7,641 bases of DNA, from positions 1 to 7,641 of the forward strand of contig JAZBOL010000121.1 in assembly GCA_036351115.1 (NCBI GenBank), written 5' to 3'. Below are positions 1 to 7,557 of this stretch, one piece after another. Position 1 is the stretch's first letter; each line of letters starts with the position of its first letter. This stretch comes from Marinihelvus sp036351115 (GTDB taxonomy: Bacteria > Pseudomonadota > Gammaproteobacteria > Xanthomonadales > SZUA-36). Made by a program: the position numbers and the translations under genes. The notes under the pieces were generated by a model, which was given only the letters and a program-made list of their open reading frames with translations, did not search any database and was not told the origin of the DNA.

Positions 1-327
1 GGACAGTGGGTCGAAACCGGCATCCTGGGCTCCGTGATCCTGGTCGGCGCACTGGTGGCCCTGGGTCGCAGCCTGCCTGCGGCGTATGGCCTGGGACTGG
101 CTGCCCTGTTCGCCGTGTTTCATGGCCTGGCCCATGGGGCTGAAATGGGTGCTGGCCTGTCCGCTCCCCTGTTCGCGGCCGGTTTCCTGCTGAGCTCCAC
201 CGCCCTCGTGGGCCTGGGCCTGCTGGCCGGACGCCTTGGCCAGAATGTACTGCGCAGCCCGATGCTGGTGCGCGCCGGCGGCGCCGCGATCCTGGCCACG
301 GGCCTGGTCATGGCCTGGGTGGTGTGA
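1..327 (+). CDS. ureJ: HupE/UreJ family membrane permease, 3' part (probable nickel transporter)
   Basis: This is the C-terminal part of a small integral membrane protein, cut at the 5' end by the window edge. The frame is open from base 1, so the GTG at 34 is an internal Val codon rather than a start. 108 residues are visible. The motif HGLAHGAE (visible residues 41-48) is the conserved His/Glu motif of the HupE/UreJ family. It lies at the end of a hydrophobic helix and is followed by two more long hydrophobic stretches ending in GLVMAWVV. Family knowledge: HupE/UreJ proteins are secondary transporters linked to nickel enzymes (hydrogenase, urease) and thought to import Ni2+. Its position one nucleotide before ureD supports nickel supply for urease. 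HupE and UreJ cannot be told apart from this fragment, so the symbol follows context. The missing N-terminus would hold the first family motif. Confidence 0.85.
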   Translation, partial: GQWVETGILGSVILVGALVALGRSLPAAYGLGLAALFAVFHGLAHGAEMGAGLSAPLFAAGFLLSSTALVGLGLLAGRLGQNVLRSPMLVRAGGAAILATGLVMAWVV

Positions 328-328
328 G

Positions 329-1174
329 GTGAGCACGGGCTGGCTGGCCCGACTGGAACTGGGCTTCGAACAGGACGGCCCCCGCAGTGTCCTGCGCCAC
401 CGCCGCCACGAGGGTCCCCTGCGGGTGCAGCGCAGTTTCCACCCCGAGGGCAACACCTGCCACAGCTACCTGATCCATCCCCCCGGCGGCGTGGTGGGCG
501 GCGATCGTCTGGAGGTTAAGGTGAACGTGTCCGAAGACGCCCGGGCACTGATCACCACCCCCGCCGCCGGCAAGTTCTACCGCTCGGCCGGCGCCTGGGC
601 CCGCCAGACCCAGCATTTACGGGTGGCTGCCGGTGCCAGCCTTGAATGGCTGCCGGCCCTGAACATCCTGCACGGCGGCGCCCGGGTGCACATGCGCAAC
701 CGCTTCGACCTGGCACCGGACGCCCGTCTGCTGGCCTGGGATCTGGTCGGCCTGGGGCGGCCCGGCAGCGGCGATGACTTCGCCACCGGCGCCCTGGATA
801 CCCGTCTGCAGGTGTGGAAAGAAAATCGCCCCCTGCTGGACGAGCGACTGCGCCTGGAGGGTGGCAGCCCTGCCCTCACGTCCCCCTGGGGTCTGCGCGG
901 GCAGGGCTACATGGCCACCCTGCTGGCCTGGCCCGCCACCCCGGGGATGCTGGAAGGCTTGCGTGCGGCCATGAATGAATCCCCGGAGCCCCGGCCCGGC
1001 TGCACCCTGCTGAGCGCCGATGCCGGGACAGGATCCGCCAGCGGTCTGCTGGTGTGCCGCTGGCTGGCCCCGACAGGCGAGGCTCTCTGGAATGCCCTGG
1101 TGGCGAGCTGGTCGCTGCTGCGCCCGCAGATCCTGGGGCGCCCGGCCTGCCCGCCGAGGATCTGGTCCACCTGA
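329..1174 (+). CDS. ureD: Urease accessory protein UreD (UreH)
   Basis: UreD is the scaffold of the urease activation complex. It binds apo-urease and recruits UreF and UreG so that Ni2+ can enter the active site, and it acts in the cytoplasm. The frame is open further upstream, but GTG 329 is chosen as the start. It begins VSTGWLARLEL, the usual UreD N-terminus, gives the normal family length (281 aa), and follows the permease stop by one base, which suggests translational coupling. Earlier starts would overlap the permease gene for about 90 bp and add a Cys/Trp-rich non-homologous leader. Family motifs seen: GGVVGGD (residues 53-59), TTPAAGKFYRS (76-86) and the C-terminal block LGRPACPPRIW. 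No strong Shine-Dalgarno is visible before the GTG, as expected for coupled translation. Leucine is almost always coded by CTG. Confidence 0.93.
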   Translation: MSTGWLARLELGFEQDGPRSVLRHRRHEGPLRVQRSFHPEGNTCHSYLIHPPGGVVGGDRLEVKVNVSEDARALITTPAAGKFYRSAGAWARQTQHLRVAAGASLEWLPALNILHGGARVHMRNRFDLAPDARLLAWDLVGLGRPGSGDDFATGALDTRLQVWKENRPLLDERLRLEGGSPALTSPWGLRGQGYMATLLAWPATPGMLEGLRAAMNESPEPRPGCTLLSADAGTGSASGLLVCRWLAPTGEALWNALVASWSLLRPQILGRPACPPRIWST

Positions 1175-1190
1175 AGTTTTGGAGCAAGAC

Positions 1191-1493
1191 ATGGAACTGA
1201 CACCGAGAGAGAAGGACAAGCTGCTGCTGTTCACCGCCGCGCTGCTGGCGGAACGGCGCAAGGCCCGGGGCCTCAAGCTCAATTACCCGGAGGCGGTGGC
1301 GCTGATTTCCGCCGCCATCCTGGAAGGCGCCCGGGACGGGCGCAGCGTAGCCGAGCTCATGTCCCTGGGCGGCGAGGTGCTGACCCGGGATGAGGTCATG
1401 GACGGGGTCGCCGAGATGATCCCCGAGGTCCAGGTGGAGGCCACCTTCCCCGACGGGGTGAAGCTGGTCACCGTGCACGAGCCGGTGAGGTGA
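1191..1493 (+). CDS. ureA: Urease subunit gamma (UreA)
   Basis: UreA is the small gamma subunit of the bacterial three-subunit urease (UreABC)3, which hydrolyses urea to ammonia and carbamate. At 100 aa it is exactly the usual family length. The N-terminus MELTPREKDKLLLFTAALLA, the LNYPEAVALI block (about residues 30-39) and the C-terminal TFPDGVKLVTVHEP are family hallmarks. The start is ATG 1191, with GGAG at 1181-1184 six bases upstream. It lies 16 nt after ureD. The gene is a separate gamma subunit, not fused to beta as in Helicobacter. The frame is open upstream, but that extension only overlaps ureD. No active-site residues lie in this subunit; its role is structural. Confidence 0.97.
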   Translation: MELTPREKDKLLLFTAALLAERRKARGLKLNYPEAVALISAAILEGARDGRSVAELMSLGGEVLTRDEVMDGVAEMIPEVQVEATFPDGVKLVTVHEPVR

Positions 1494-1501
1494 GAAAGAC
1501 A

Positions 1502-1575
1502 ATTCAACATTCAGGATTCAAAGTTCAAAGGCCGCGTCGCGTCACGCTTTGAATTTTGAATCTTGAATTTGGAAC
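1502..1575. repeat. Inverted array of degenerate 7-bp units (ATTCAAA-like) forming a long hairpin
   Basis: The 104 nt gap between ureA and ureB holds four in-phase heptamers on the left (1502-1529: ATTCAAC, ATTCAGG, ATTCAAA, GTTCAAA). The same family follows inverted on the right (1548-1575; reverse-complement units GTTCCAA, ATTCAAG, ATTCAAA, ATTCAAA). The inner arms 1509-1530 and 1547-1568 are 22 nt each and match at 20 positions. The other two, 1514/1563 and 1523/1554, are G opposite T, so they form G-U pairs in the ure mRNA and the stem could be continuous. The loop is a GC-rich 16 nt (1531-1546). The arms are AT-rich in an otherwise GC-rich region. There is no U-tract after the stem, so it is not a standard terminator. 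It could be a repetitive insertion, or an mRNA stability or translation element; function is unknown. Confidence 0.85.
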
Positions 1576-1597
1576 TTGGTCCAGATGAGGCATCCCC

Positions 1598-1936
1598 ATG
1601 ATCCCAGGTGAATATCTGCTCGCCGATGGCGAGATCGAACTCAATGCCGGAGAGGAGGGGCGTCCCTTCCAGGTGACCAACACAGGTGACCGTCCCATCC
1701 AGGTGGGTTCCCACTACCACTTCCACGAGGTCAACAACGCCCTGGATTTCGACCGGGACGCAGCCCTGGGCCTGCGCCTGGACATCCCGGCCGGCACCGC
1801 CGTGCGCTTCGAGCCGGGTCAGACCCGCACCGTGAACCTGGTGCCCTACGGCGGGGAACGACACGTCTACGGCTTCCAGGGACGGATCATGGGTCCGCTG
1901 CCGAAGGCCGACGACAAACCCGAACAGACTTCCTGA
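1598..1936 (+). CDS. ureB: Urease subunit beta (UreB)
   Basis: UreB is the beta subunit of urease and packs against UreA and UreC in the (UreABC)3 trimer. Its 112 aa are a little longer than the roughly 100-106 aa usual for the family, because of a polar tail ending KPEQTS. The conserved blocks MIPGEY (1-6), GDRPIQVGSHYHFHEVN (30-46) and TVNLVPYGGERHVYGF (78-93) are clear. The start is ATG 1598, with GAGG at 1587-1590 seven bases before it. It follows the inverted heptamer hairpin, so its translation cannot be coupled to ureA in the way most other junctions here could be. It is followed by ureC after 12 nt. Confidence 0.97.
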   Translation: MIPGEYLLADGEIELNAGEEGRPFQVTNTGDRPIQVGSHYHFHEVNNALDFDRDAALGLRLDIPAGTAVRFEPGQTRTVNLVPYGGERHVYGFQGRIMGPLPKADDKPEQTS

Positions 1937-1948
1937 GGAGCCGACTCC

Positions 1949-3655
<1,707 letters not shown>

Positions 3656-3664
3656 GGTGACCCC

Positions 3665-4171
3665 ATGCTGCATGTATCCGAACGTCTCGAGGCCTCACAG
3701 ATTTCCGGGCGCGCGCCGTCGGCCGTGCTCGTCCTGCCTTTCGACCAGCGCCAGCGCAGCCGCTTTCGTGCCACGCTGCAGTTCGGTGGTGACGTTGCCG
3801 TGCATCTGCCGCGCGGTACCGTGCTGCGCGGCGGGGATTTCCTGCGCGCCGACGACGGCACGCTCATCGAGCTGCGCGCCGCGCCCGAACCCGTGTCGAC
3901 CGTGACCAGCCCCGATCCCGTGCAACTCGCACGCGCGGCGTACCACCTCGGCAACCGTCACGTGCTGCTGCAGGTGGGCGAGGGCTGGCTGCGCTATCAG
4001 CACGACCACGTCCTCGACGAGATGGTGCGTGCCCTGGGCCTGCCCGTGCATTTCGAACGCGCCCCCTTCGAACCCGAGGGCGGTGCGTACCACGGTGGCC
4101 ACCATCACCACGATGACGACGAGCCGCATGCACACGTCCACGCACCTCACGGGCATGCCGCACACGCCTAG
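3665..4171 (+). CDS. ureE: Urease nickel metallochaperone UreE
   Basis: UreE binds Ni2+ as a dimer and hands it to UreG for urease activation in the cytoplasm. It is 168 aa: an N-terminal peptide-binding domain (about 1-75) and a metal-binding domain with AAYHLGNRHV (91-100). His99 corresponds to the interface Ni ligand (His96 of K. aerogenes UreE). The C-terminal tail from 141 is His/Asp-rich, with eleven His in the last 28 residues, including four in a row at 146-149. Such tails are known in some UreE proteins and bind extra nickel. The start is ATG 3665, with GAGGTGA (3654-3660) overlapping the ureC stop. The last six codons overlap the ureF start. The tail is variable in the family, and its exact capacity here is unknown. 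Confidence 0.96.
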   Translation: MLHVSERLEASQISGRAPSAVLVLPFDQRQRSRFRATLQFGGDVAVHLPRGTVLRGGDFLRADDGTLIELRAAPEPVSTVTSPDPVQLARAAYHLGNRHVLLQVGEGWLRYQHDHVLDEMVRALGLPVHFERAPFEPEGGAYHGGHHHHDDDEPHAHVHAPHGHAAHA

Positions 4172-4856
4172 CCTCACAACGGACAGTGGTGGGGCCTCGC
4201 TGCACCTCTGGCAGCTGATCAGCCCGGCGCTGCCGATCGGGGCCTATTCCTACTCGGGCGGTCTCGAATACGCGATCGATGCCGGCTGGGTCGACTCGCG
4301 CGAGGGCGTACGGGCATGGGTCGGGGCACAGCTGCGCGAGGTGCTGGCCCGTCTCGACGTGCCGGTGCTGGCGCGGCTGCACGCCGCCTGCGCGGGCAGC
4401 GACACGGATTTGGACACGCTCCGGCACTGGAACGCCGTGTTGCGTGCCAGCCGCGAGTCCGCCGAGTTGCAGGCGGAGGACCTGCATCTGGGCAGTGCCC
4501 TGATCCGCCTCCTGATCGATCTCGACGTGGCGCGGGCGCGCGAATTCGAGGCCACCCCGGTCACCTTCGCCCTGGCCTTTGCGCTCGCCGGGTCGCACTG
4601 GGGCGTCGGTTTGCGCGAGGCCGCCGAGGGTTATCTCTGGGCCTGGTGCGAGAACCAGGTGGCCGCCGCCGTGAAACTGGTGCCGCTGGGGCAGACCGAC
4701 GGTCAGCGCCTGTTGCTCGGCCTGATCGAGGATATTCGCAGCGCCGTGGACCTCGGCCTGGCGCTCGAGGACGACGCCATCGGTGCCTCGGCGCCCGGCG
4801 TGGCCATGGCCAGCGCCCTGCACGAGACCCAGTACACGCGACTCTTCCGCTCCTGA
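4155..4856 (+). CDS. ureF: Urease accessory protein UreF
   Basis: UreF is an all-helical protein that bridges UreD and UreG in the activation complex and controls UreG GTPase timing. The frame is open upstream into ureE. ATG 4155 is preferred: it gives 233 aa, close to the family norm, and places the conserved WQLISPALPIGAYSYSGG (19-36) near the N-terminus as usual. ATG 4128 and 4029 would add Thr/Arg-rich leaders read in another frame of ureE. The chosen start overlaps the ureE stop by 17 nt, so translation is probably coupled. No good Shine-Dalgarno is seen. Other family blocks: WCENQVAAAVKLVPLGQ (164-180) and the C-terminal HETQYTRLFRS (223-233). The start is the only uncertain point. Confidence 0.93.
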   Translation: MPHTPSLTTDSGGASLHLWQLISPALPIGAYSYSGGLEYAIDAGWVDSREGVRAWVGAQLREVLARLDVPVLARLHAACAGSDTDLDTLRHWNAVLRASRESAELQAEDLHLGSALIRLLIDLDVARAREFEATPVTFALAFALAGSHWGVGLREAAEGYLWAWCENQVAAAVKLVPLGQTDGQRLLLGLIEDIRSAVDLGLALEDDAIGASAPGVAMASALHETQYTRLFRS

Positions 4857-4899
4857 ATCCACACGCGCGCTGTGCCGCGCCCGAACACGGAAACACGAC

Positions 4900-5523
4900 A
4901 TGAACGACGACAAGGCATTGAGAGTGGGTATCGGCGGCCCGGTGGGTTCCGGCAAGACCGCCCTGGTCGAATCGCTGTGCAAGGCGATGCGCGATCACTA
5001 CCAGCTCGCCGTGGTGACCAACGACATCTACACCCAGGAAGACGCCCAGTTCCTGATGAAACACGGCGCACTGCCGGAAGAGCGCATCATCGGCGTGGAG
5101 ACGGGCGGGTGTCCGCACACCGCGATCCGCGAGGACGCCTCCATCAACCTCGCCGCCGTCACCGAGCTCAACCGGCGGTTCGGCAACCTCGACGTGGTCT
5201 TTATCGAGAGTGGCGGCGACAACCTCAGCGCCACCTTCAGCCCGGAGCTCTCCGATCTCACCCTCTACGTCATCGACGTCTGCGCCGGCGACAAGATCCC
5301 GCGCAAGGGCGGCCCTGGCATCACCAAGTCCGACCTGCTGGTGATCAACAAGACCGACCTCGCGCCCCACGTCGGCGCCTCGCTGGAGGTCATGGCGCGG
5401 GACGCGCGCACCATGCGCGACGACAAGCCCTTCGTGTTCGCCAATGTGCGCGAGGGCGAGGGACTGGCTGCCATCATCGATTTCATCGTCGAGCGGGGCG
5501 TGCTTCCGCAGCGGGCGGCCTGA
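4900..5523 (+). CDS. ureG: Urease accessory GTPase UreG
   Basis: UreG is a SIMIBI-class GTPase that dimerises with GTP and Ni2+, takes nickel from UreE and delivers it to urease through UreF/UreD. It is 207 aa, a normal length. Seen: P-loop GPVGSGKT (13-20), the metal-binding Cys-Pro-His (71-73) in ETGGCPHTAIRED, ESGGDN (103-108), and the guanine-specificity motif NKTD (150-153). The start is ATG 4900. The open frame continues upstream into ureF but has no homologous sequence there. It lies 43 nt after ureF, with only a weak GGAAA (4889-4893) as ribosome site. It is the last urease gene here. No intrinsic terminator with a T-tract is visible after it, so some read-through toward glnK is possible. 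Confidence 0.98.
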   Translation: MNDDKALRVGIGGPVGSGKTALVESLCKAMRDHYQLAVVTNDIYTQEDAQFLMKHGALPEERIIGVETGGCPHTAIREDASINLAAVTELNRRFGNLDVVFIESGGDNLSATFSPELSDLTLYVIDVCAGDKIPRKGGPGITKSDLLVINKTDLAPHVGASLEVMARDARTMRDDKPFVFANVREGEGLAAIIDFIVERGVLPQRAA

Positions 5524-5534
5524 GGCCCGCGGCC

Positions 5535-5551
5535 TGCACCATGCCGGTGCA
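5535..5551. promoter_or_regulatory. NtrC-type enhancer palindrome, site 1
   Basis: TGCACC-N5-GGTGCA is a perfect 6+6 palindrome and matches the known NtrC (GlnG) operator consensus, roughly GCACYAN5TRGTGC. It lies 12 bases after the ureG stop and about 100 bp upstream of the sigma-54 promoter, a usual distance for an NtrC enhancer. Under nitrogen limitation NtrC-P would bind here and activate glnK-amtB by looping. Binding is inferred from sequence; no ntrC gene is in the window. Confidence 0.8.
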
Positions 5552-5564
5552 TGCGCGCGGTGCA
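5548..5564. promoter_or_regulatory. NtrC-type enhancer palindrome, site 2 (overlaps site 1)
   Basis: TGCATG-N5-GGTGCA matches the same operator with one imperfect pair. It shares the TGCA at 5548-5551 with site 1, so the two centres are only 13 bp apart. A much weaker third half-match, GCACC-N5-TGGGC, follows at 5579-5593. Two NtrC sites are usual at glnK and glnA promoters, but they are normally separated by several helical turns rather than overlapping. Confidence 0.6.
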
Positions 5565-5643
5565 TGCGCCGATTTCGCGCACCCTGATTGGGCAGTTCCC
5601 CGGTTTTTCACGCGTTTGCCCCGTTTGCGGGCGCCCCGAAGAA

Positions 5644-5658
5644 TGGCACGCATCCTGC
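5644..5658 (+). promoter_or_regulatory. Sigma-54 (RpoN) -24/-12 promoter of glnK-amtB
   Basis: TGGCACG at 5644-5650 is a perfect -24 element, and CTGCT at 5655-5659 matches the -12 element TTGCW at 4 of 5 positions. The GG (5645-5646) and GC (5657-5658) are separated by the required 10 nt. Transcription would start near 5669-5671, leaving a leader of about 95 nt before glnK. The leader holds a small stem-loop (GTTGT 5691-5695 with ACAAC 5702-5706, loop of six). The promoter fits the known NtrC/sigma-54 control of glnK-amtB. Confidence 0.9.
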
Positions 5659-5763
5659 TACAGGTGATAGCGACGCTTAACCACGTCTTTGTTGTCGGGG
5701 CACAACGCGTCAGACATCCGGGACGACGGCTTATGCAATTTTGTGCACAGGAGAACCCAAACC

Positions 5764-6102
5764 ATGAAACTCGTAACTGCAATCATTAAGCCTTTCAAGC
5801 TCGATGATGTGCGCGAAGCCCTTTCGGAAATCGGTGTGCAAGGCATCACTGTGACCGAGGTGAAGGGTTTCGGTCGTCAGAAAGGCCATACCGAACTCTA
5901 CCGTGGCGCGGAGTATGTCGTTGACTTCCTGCCGAAGGTGAAACTGGAAGTCGCGATCGACGACGGCATGCTGGACCAGGTCATCGAGTCCATCTCCAAG
6001 TCGGCCAACACCGGAAAGATCGGTGACGGCAAGATCTTCGTCTATCCGCTTGAGCAGGCCATTCGCATCCGTACCGGCGAGTCCGGTCCCGACGCGCTTT
6101 GA
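5764..6102 (+). CDS. glnK: PII nitrogen regulatory protein GlnK
   Basis: GlnK is a trimeric cytoplasmic PII signal protein that senses 2-oxoglutarate, ATP and ADP, is uridylylated by GlnD, and blocks AmtB when nitrogen is plentiful. It is 112 aa, the standard length. Seen: the N-terminus MKLVTAIIKPFKLDDVREAL, a T-loop with the uridylylation site Tyr51 (GAEYVVDF), the B-loop TGKIGDGKIF (83-92) and the C-terminal IRIRTGE. The start is ATG 5764, with AGGAGA at 5749-5754. An upstream in-frame TTG at 5689 is rejected because it adds a non-family leader. Sequence alone separates GlnK from GlnB only weakly (Asp54 is GlnB-like in E. coli terms, MKLVT is GlnK-like). Direct linkage to amtB and an NtrC/sigma-54 promoter decide for GlnK. 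Confidence 0.95.
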   Translation: MKLVTAIIKPFKLDDVREALSEIGVQGITVTEVKGFGRQKGHTELYRGAEYVVDFLPKVKLEVAIDDGMLDQVIESISKSANTGKIGDGKIFVYPLEQAIRIRTGESGPDAL

Positions 6103-6118
6103 TCGAATTCTAGTTAGC

Positions 6119-6124
6119 GGAGGA
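6119..6124 (+). promoter_or_regulatory. Shine-Dalgarno fixing the GTG start of amtB
   Basis: GGAGGA at 6119-6124 is an almost ideal ribosome binding site, seven bases before GTG 6132. It supports the GTG start even though the next in-frame ATG (codon 25) is inside the first transmembrane helix. Confidence 0.85.
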
Positions 6125-6131
6125 ATTTAAA

Positions 6132-7403
6132 GTGGAAAACCAAATTTTTGAGTTGCAATACGCAATCGATACCTTCTACTTCCTGGTATCGGGCGCGCTG
6201 GTCATGTGGATGGCCGCCGGCTTCGCCATGCTGGAGTCCGGTCTGGTCCGTTCCAAGAGCACGACCGAAATCCTCACCAAGAACGTCGCGCTGTACGCGA
6301 TCGCCTGCATCATGTACCTGATCCTCGGCTACGAGATCATGTATGACGGCGGCATGTTCCTGTCCGGCGTCATCGTGGGTGACGACTACGTTGCCGAAAC
6401 CCTGGCCGCTTCGGCGGAAGCCGGTTTCGACGGTGGTGCCGTCTACTCGGGTGCTTCGGACTTCTTCTTCCAGGTCGTGTTCGTGGCGACCGCCATGTCC
6501 ATCGTCTCCGGTGCCGTGGCCGAGCGCATGAAGCTCTGGGCCTTCCTGCTGTTCGCGGTCGTCATGACCGGTTTCATCTACCCGATGGAAGGCAGCTGGA
6601 CCTGGGGTGGCAACGACGTGTTCGGCATGTACAACCTGGGCGACGCCGGCTTCTCCGACTTCGCCGGTTCCGGCATCGTGCACATGGCCGGTGCGGCCGC
6701 GGCCCTGGCTGGTGTGCTGCTGCTCGGCGCTCGCAAGGGCAAGTACGGCGCCAACGGCCAGATCAACGCGATCCCGGGTGCCAACCTGCCGCTCGCCACG
6801 CTGGGTACCTTCATCCTGTGGATGGGCTGGTTCGGCTTCAACGGCGGTTCCGTGCTGAAGCTGGGTGACATCGCCTCCGCCAACGCCGTGGCCATGGTGT
6901 TCCTGAACACCAACGCCGCTGCCGCCGCCGGTGCCGTCGCCGCCCTGATCGTGGCCCGCCTGATGTTCGGCAAGGCCGACCTGACCATGACCCTGAACGG
7001 CGCGCTGGCCGGCCTCGTGGCCATCACCGCCGAGCCGTCCACCCCGACCCCGCTGCTGGCCTCCATCTTCGGTGCCATCGCCGGTGTCATCGTGGTCTTC
7101 TCGATCGTGGCCCTGGACAAGATCAAGATCGACGATCCGGTCGGTGCCATCTCCGTCCACGGCGTGGTGGGCCTGTTCGGTCTGCTGATCGTGCCGATCA
7201 CCAACGACGGTGCGGCCTTCGGTGGCCAGATCCTCGGCGCCCTCACCATCTTCGTCTGGGTGTTCGTGACCTCCCTGATCGTCTGGTTCATCATCAAGAT
7301 GATCATGGGTATCCGCATCTCCGAGGAAGACGAGTTTGCGGGTGCCGACTTCTCCGAATGCGGTATGGAAGCCTATCCGGAGTTCACCGGCAGCAAGAAG
7401 TAA
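6132..7403 (+). CDS. amtB: Ammonium transporter AmtB
   Basis: AmtB is an inner-membrane trimeric ammonium channel of the Amt/Mep/Rh family, gated by GlnK. It is 423 aa with about eleven hydrophobic segments. There is no clear cleavable signal peptide: the mature-like N-terminus MENQIFELQYAIDTFYFLVS leads straight into helix 1, unlike E. coli AmtB. Conserved features: the MLESGLVRSKS block (33-43), Asp176 and His184 in DFAGSGIVHMAG, GWFGFNGGS (232-240), and His343 in SVHGVVGLFG. His184 and His343 match the pore twin histidines (168 and 318 in mature E. coli AmtB). The cytoplasmic tail MGIRISEEDEFAG...GMEAYPEF is the conserved C-terminal region that transmits GlnK control. It starts 29 nt after glnK. 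Codon use is strongly biased (CTG, ATC, ACC, GGC/GGT), which suggests high expression. Confidence 0.97.
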   Translation: MENQIFELQYAIDTFYFLVSGALVMWMAAGFAMLESGLVRSKSTTEILTKNVALYAIACIMYLILGYEIMYDGGMFLSGVIVGDDYVAETLAASAEAGFDGGAVYSGASDFFFQVVFVATAMSIVSGAVAERMKLWAFLLFAVVMTGFIYPMEGSWTWGGNDVFGMYNLGDAGFSDFAGSGIVHMAGAAAALAGVLLLGARKGKYGANGQINAIPGANLPLATLGTFILWMGWFGFNGGSVLKLGDIASANAVAMVFLNTNAAAAAGAVAALIVARLMFGKADLTMTLNGALAGLVAITAEPSTPTPLLASIFGAIAGVIVVFSIVALDKIKIDDPVGAISVHGVVGLFGLLIVPITNDGAAFGGQILGALTIFVWVFVTSLIVWFIIKMIMGIRISEEDEFAGADFSECGMEAYPEFTGSKK

Positions 7404-7422
7404 ACTGCCTTCACAAGGTAGT
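7404..7422 (+). other. Stem-loop just after the amtB stop
   Basis: ACTGCCTT (7404-7411) pairs with AAGGTAGT (7415-7422) around a CAC loop: eight pairs including one G-U. It lies immediately after the amtB stop and five bases before the terminator stem, so the transcript would end with two stacked hairpins. It has no T-tract of its own. A role in 3' end protection is possible but not shown. Confidence 0.6.
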
Positions 7423-7426
7423 CAGC

Positions 7427-7458
7427 AAGACGGGCCCCTCGGGGCCCGTCTTTTTTTT
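7427..7458 (+). terminator. Intrinsic terminator of glnK-amtB
   Basis: AAGACGGGCCC (7427-7437) pairs with GGGCCCGTCTT (7442-7452) around the tetraloop CTCG (7438-7441). The stem has nine GC-rich core pairs plus A-T/U pairs at the base. Eight Ts (7451-7458) follow directly, the first two of which can pair with the base of the stem. This is a strong Rho-independent terminator and ends the nitrogen-uptake transcript. No matching A-tract lies on the other side, so it is probably one-directional. Confidence 0.95.
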
Positions 7459-7466
7459 GGGGGGCG

Positions 7467-7501
7467 GTCCGTTGTGAGTGGTCAGTCGTCCGTTGTTAGA
7501 A
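7467..7501 (-). repeat. Degenerate 7-bp repeat run, opposite orientation to the GGACAAC array
   Basis: Read in sevens from 7467, the units are GTCCGTT, GTGAGTG, GTCAGTC, GTCCGTT and GTTAGAA. GTCCGTT is the reverse complement of AACGGAC, a rotation of GGACAAC. The two good copies are exactly 21 bp apart, so the 7-bp register is kept through the decayed middle units. It looks like an older, inverted counterpart of the perfect array at the end of the window. No gene is seen here. Confidence 0.7.
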
Positions 7502-7526
7502 CCGGTGCCGTGCCATGTATCGTAGG

Positions 7527-7542
7527 CGCGCTGGAAGGCGCG
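7527..7542. repeat. Small GC-rich stem-loop, possible REP-like element
   Basis: CGCGC (7527-7531) pairs with GCGCG (7538-7542) around TGGAAG, preceded by GTAGG and followed by AGAGTC. The layout recalls extragenic palindromes that begin GTAGG, but the stem is only five pairs and no second copy is visible in the window, so the assignment is weak. It sits in the spacer between the two oppositely oriented heptamer runs. Confidence 0.3.
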
Positions 7543-7557
7543 AGAGTCATACTGTTC

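Noticed and set aside
5511..5530. Possible terminator hairpin at the ureG stop (GCGGGC with GCCCGC)
   Set aside because: The stem is only six pairs, spans the stop codon, and has no T-tract after it. The region is better explained by coding sequence followed by NtrC sites.
5560..5640. IHF site between the NtrC enhancer and the sigma-54 promoter
   Set aside because: I looked for WATCAA-N4-TTR on both strands and found only a partial match near 5585-5590, too weak to call.
5689..5763. N-terminal extension of GlnK from TTG 5689
   Set aside because: PII proteins start at MK-(L/K)-x-x-AIIKPFKL. ATG 5764 has a good Shine-Dalgarno, and the extension is non-homologous leader sequence.
6114..7160. 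A 348-codon open frame on the - strand opposite amtB
   Set aside because: It is a mirror of the strongly biased amtB codons, rich in His, Gly and Asp, with no recognisable domain or ribosome site.
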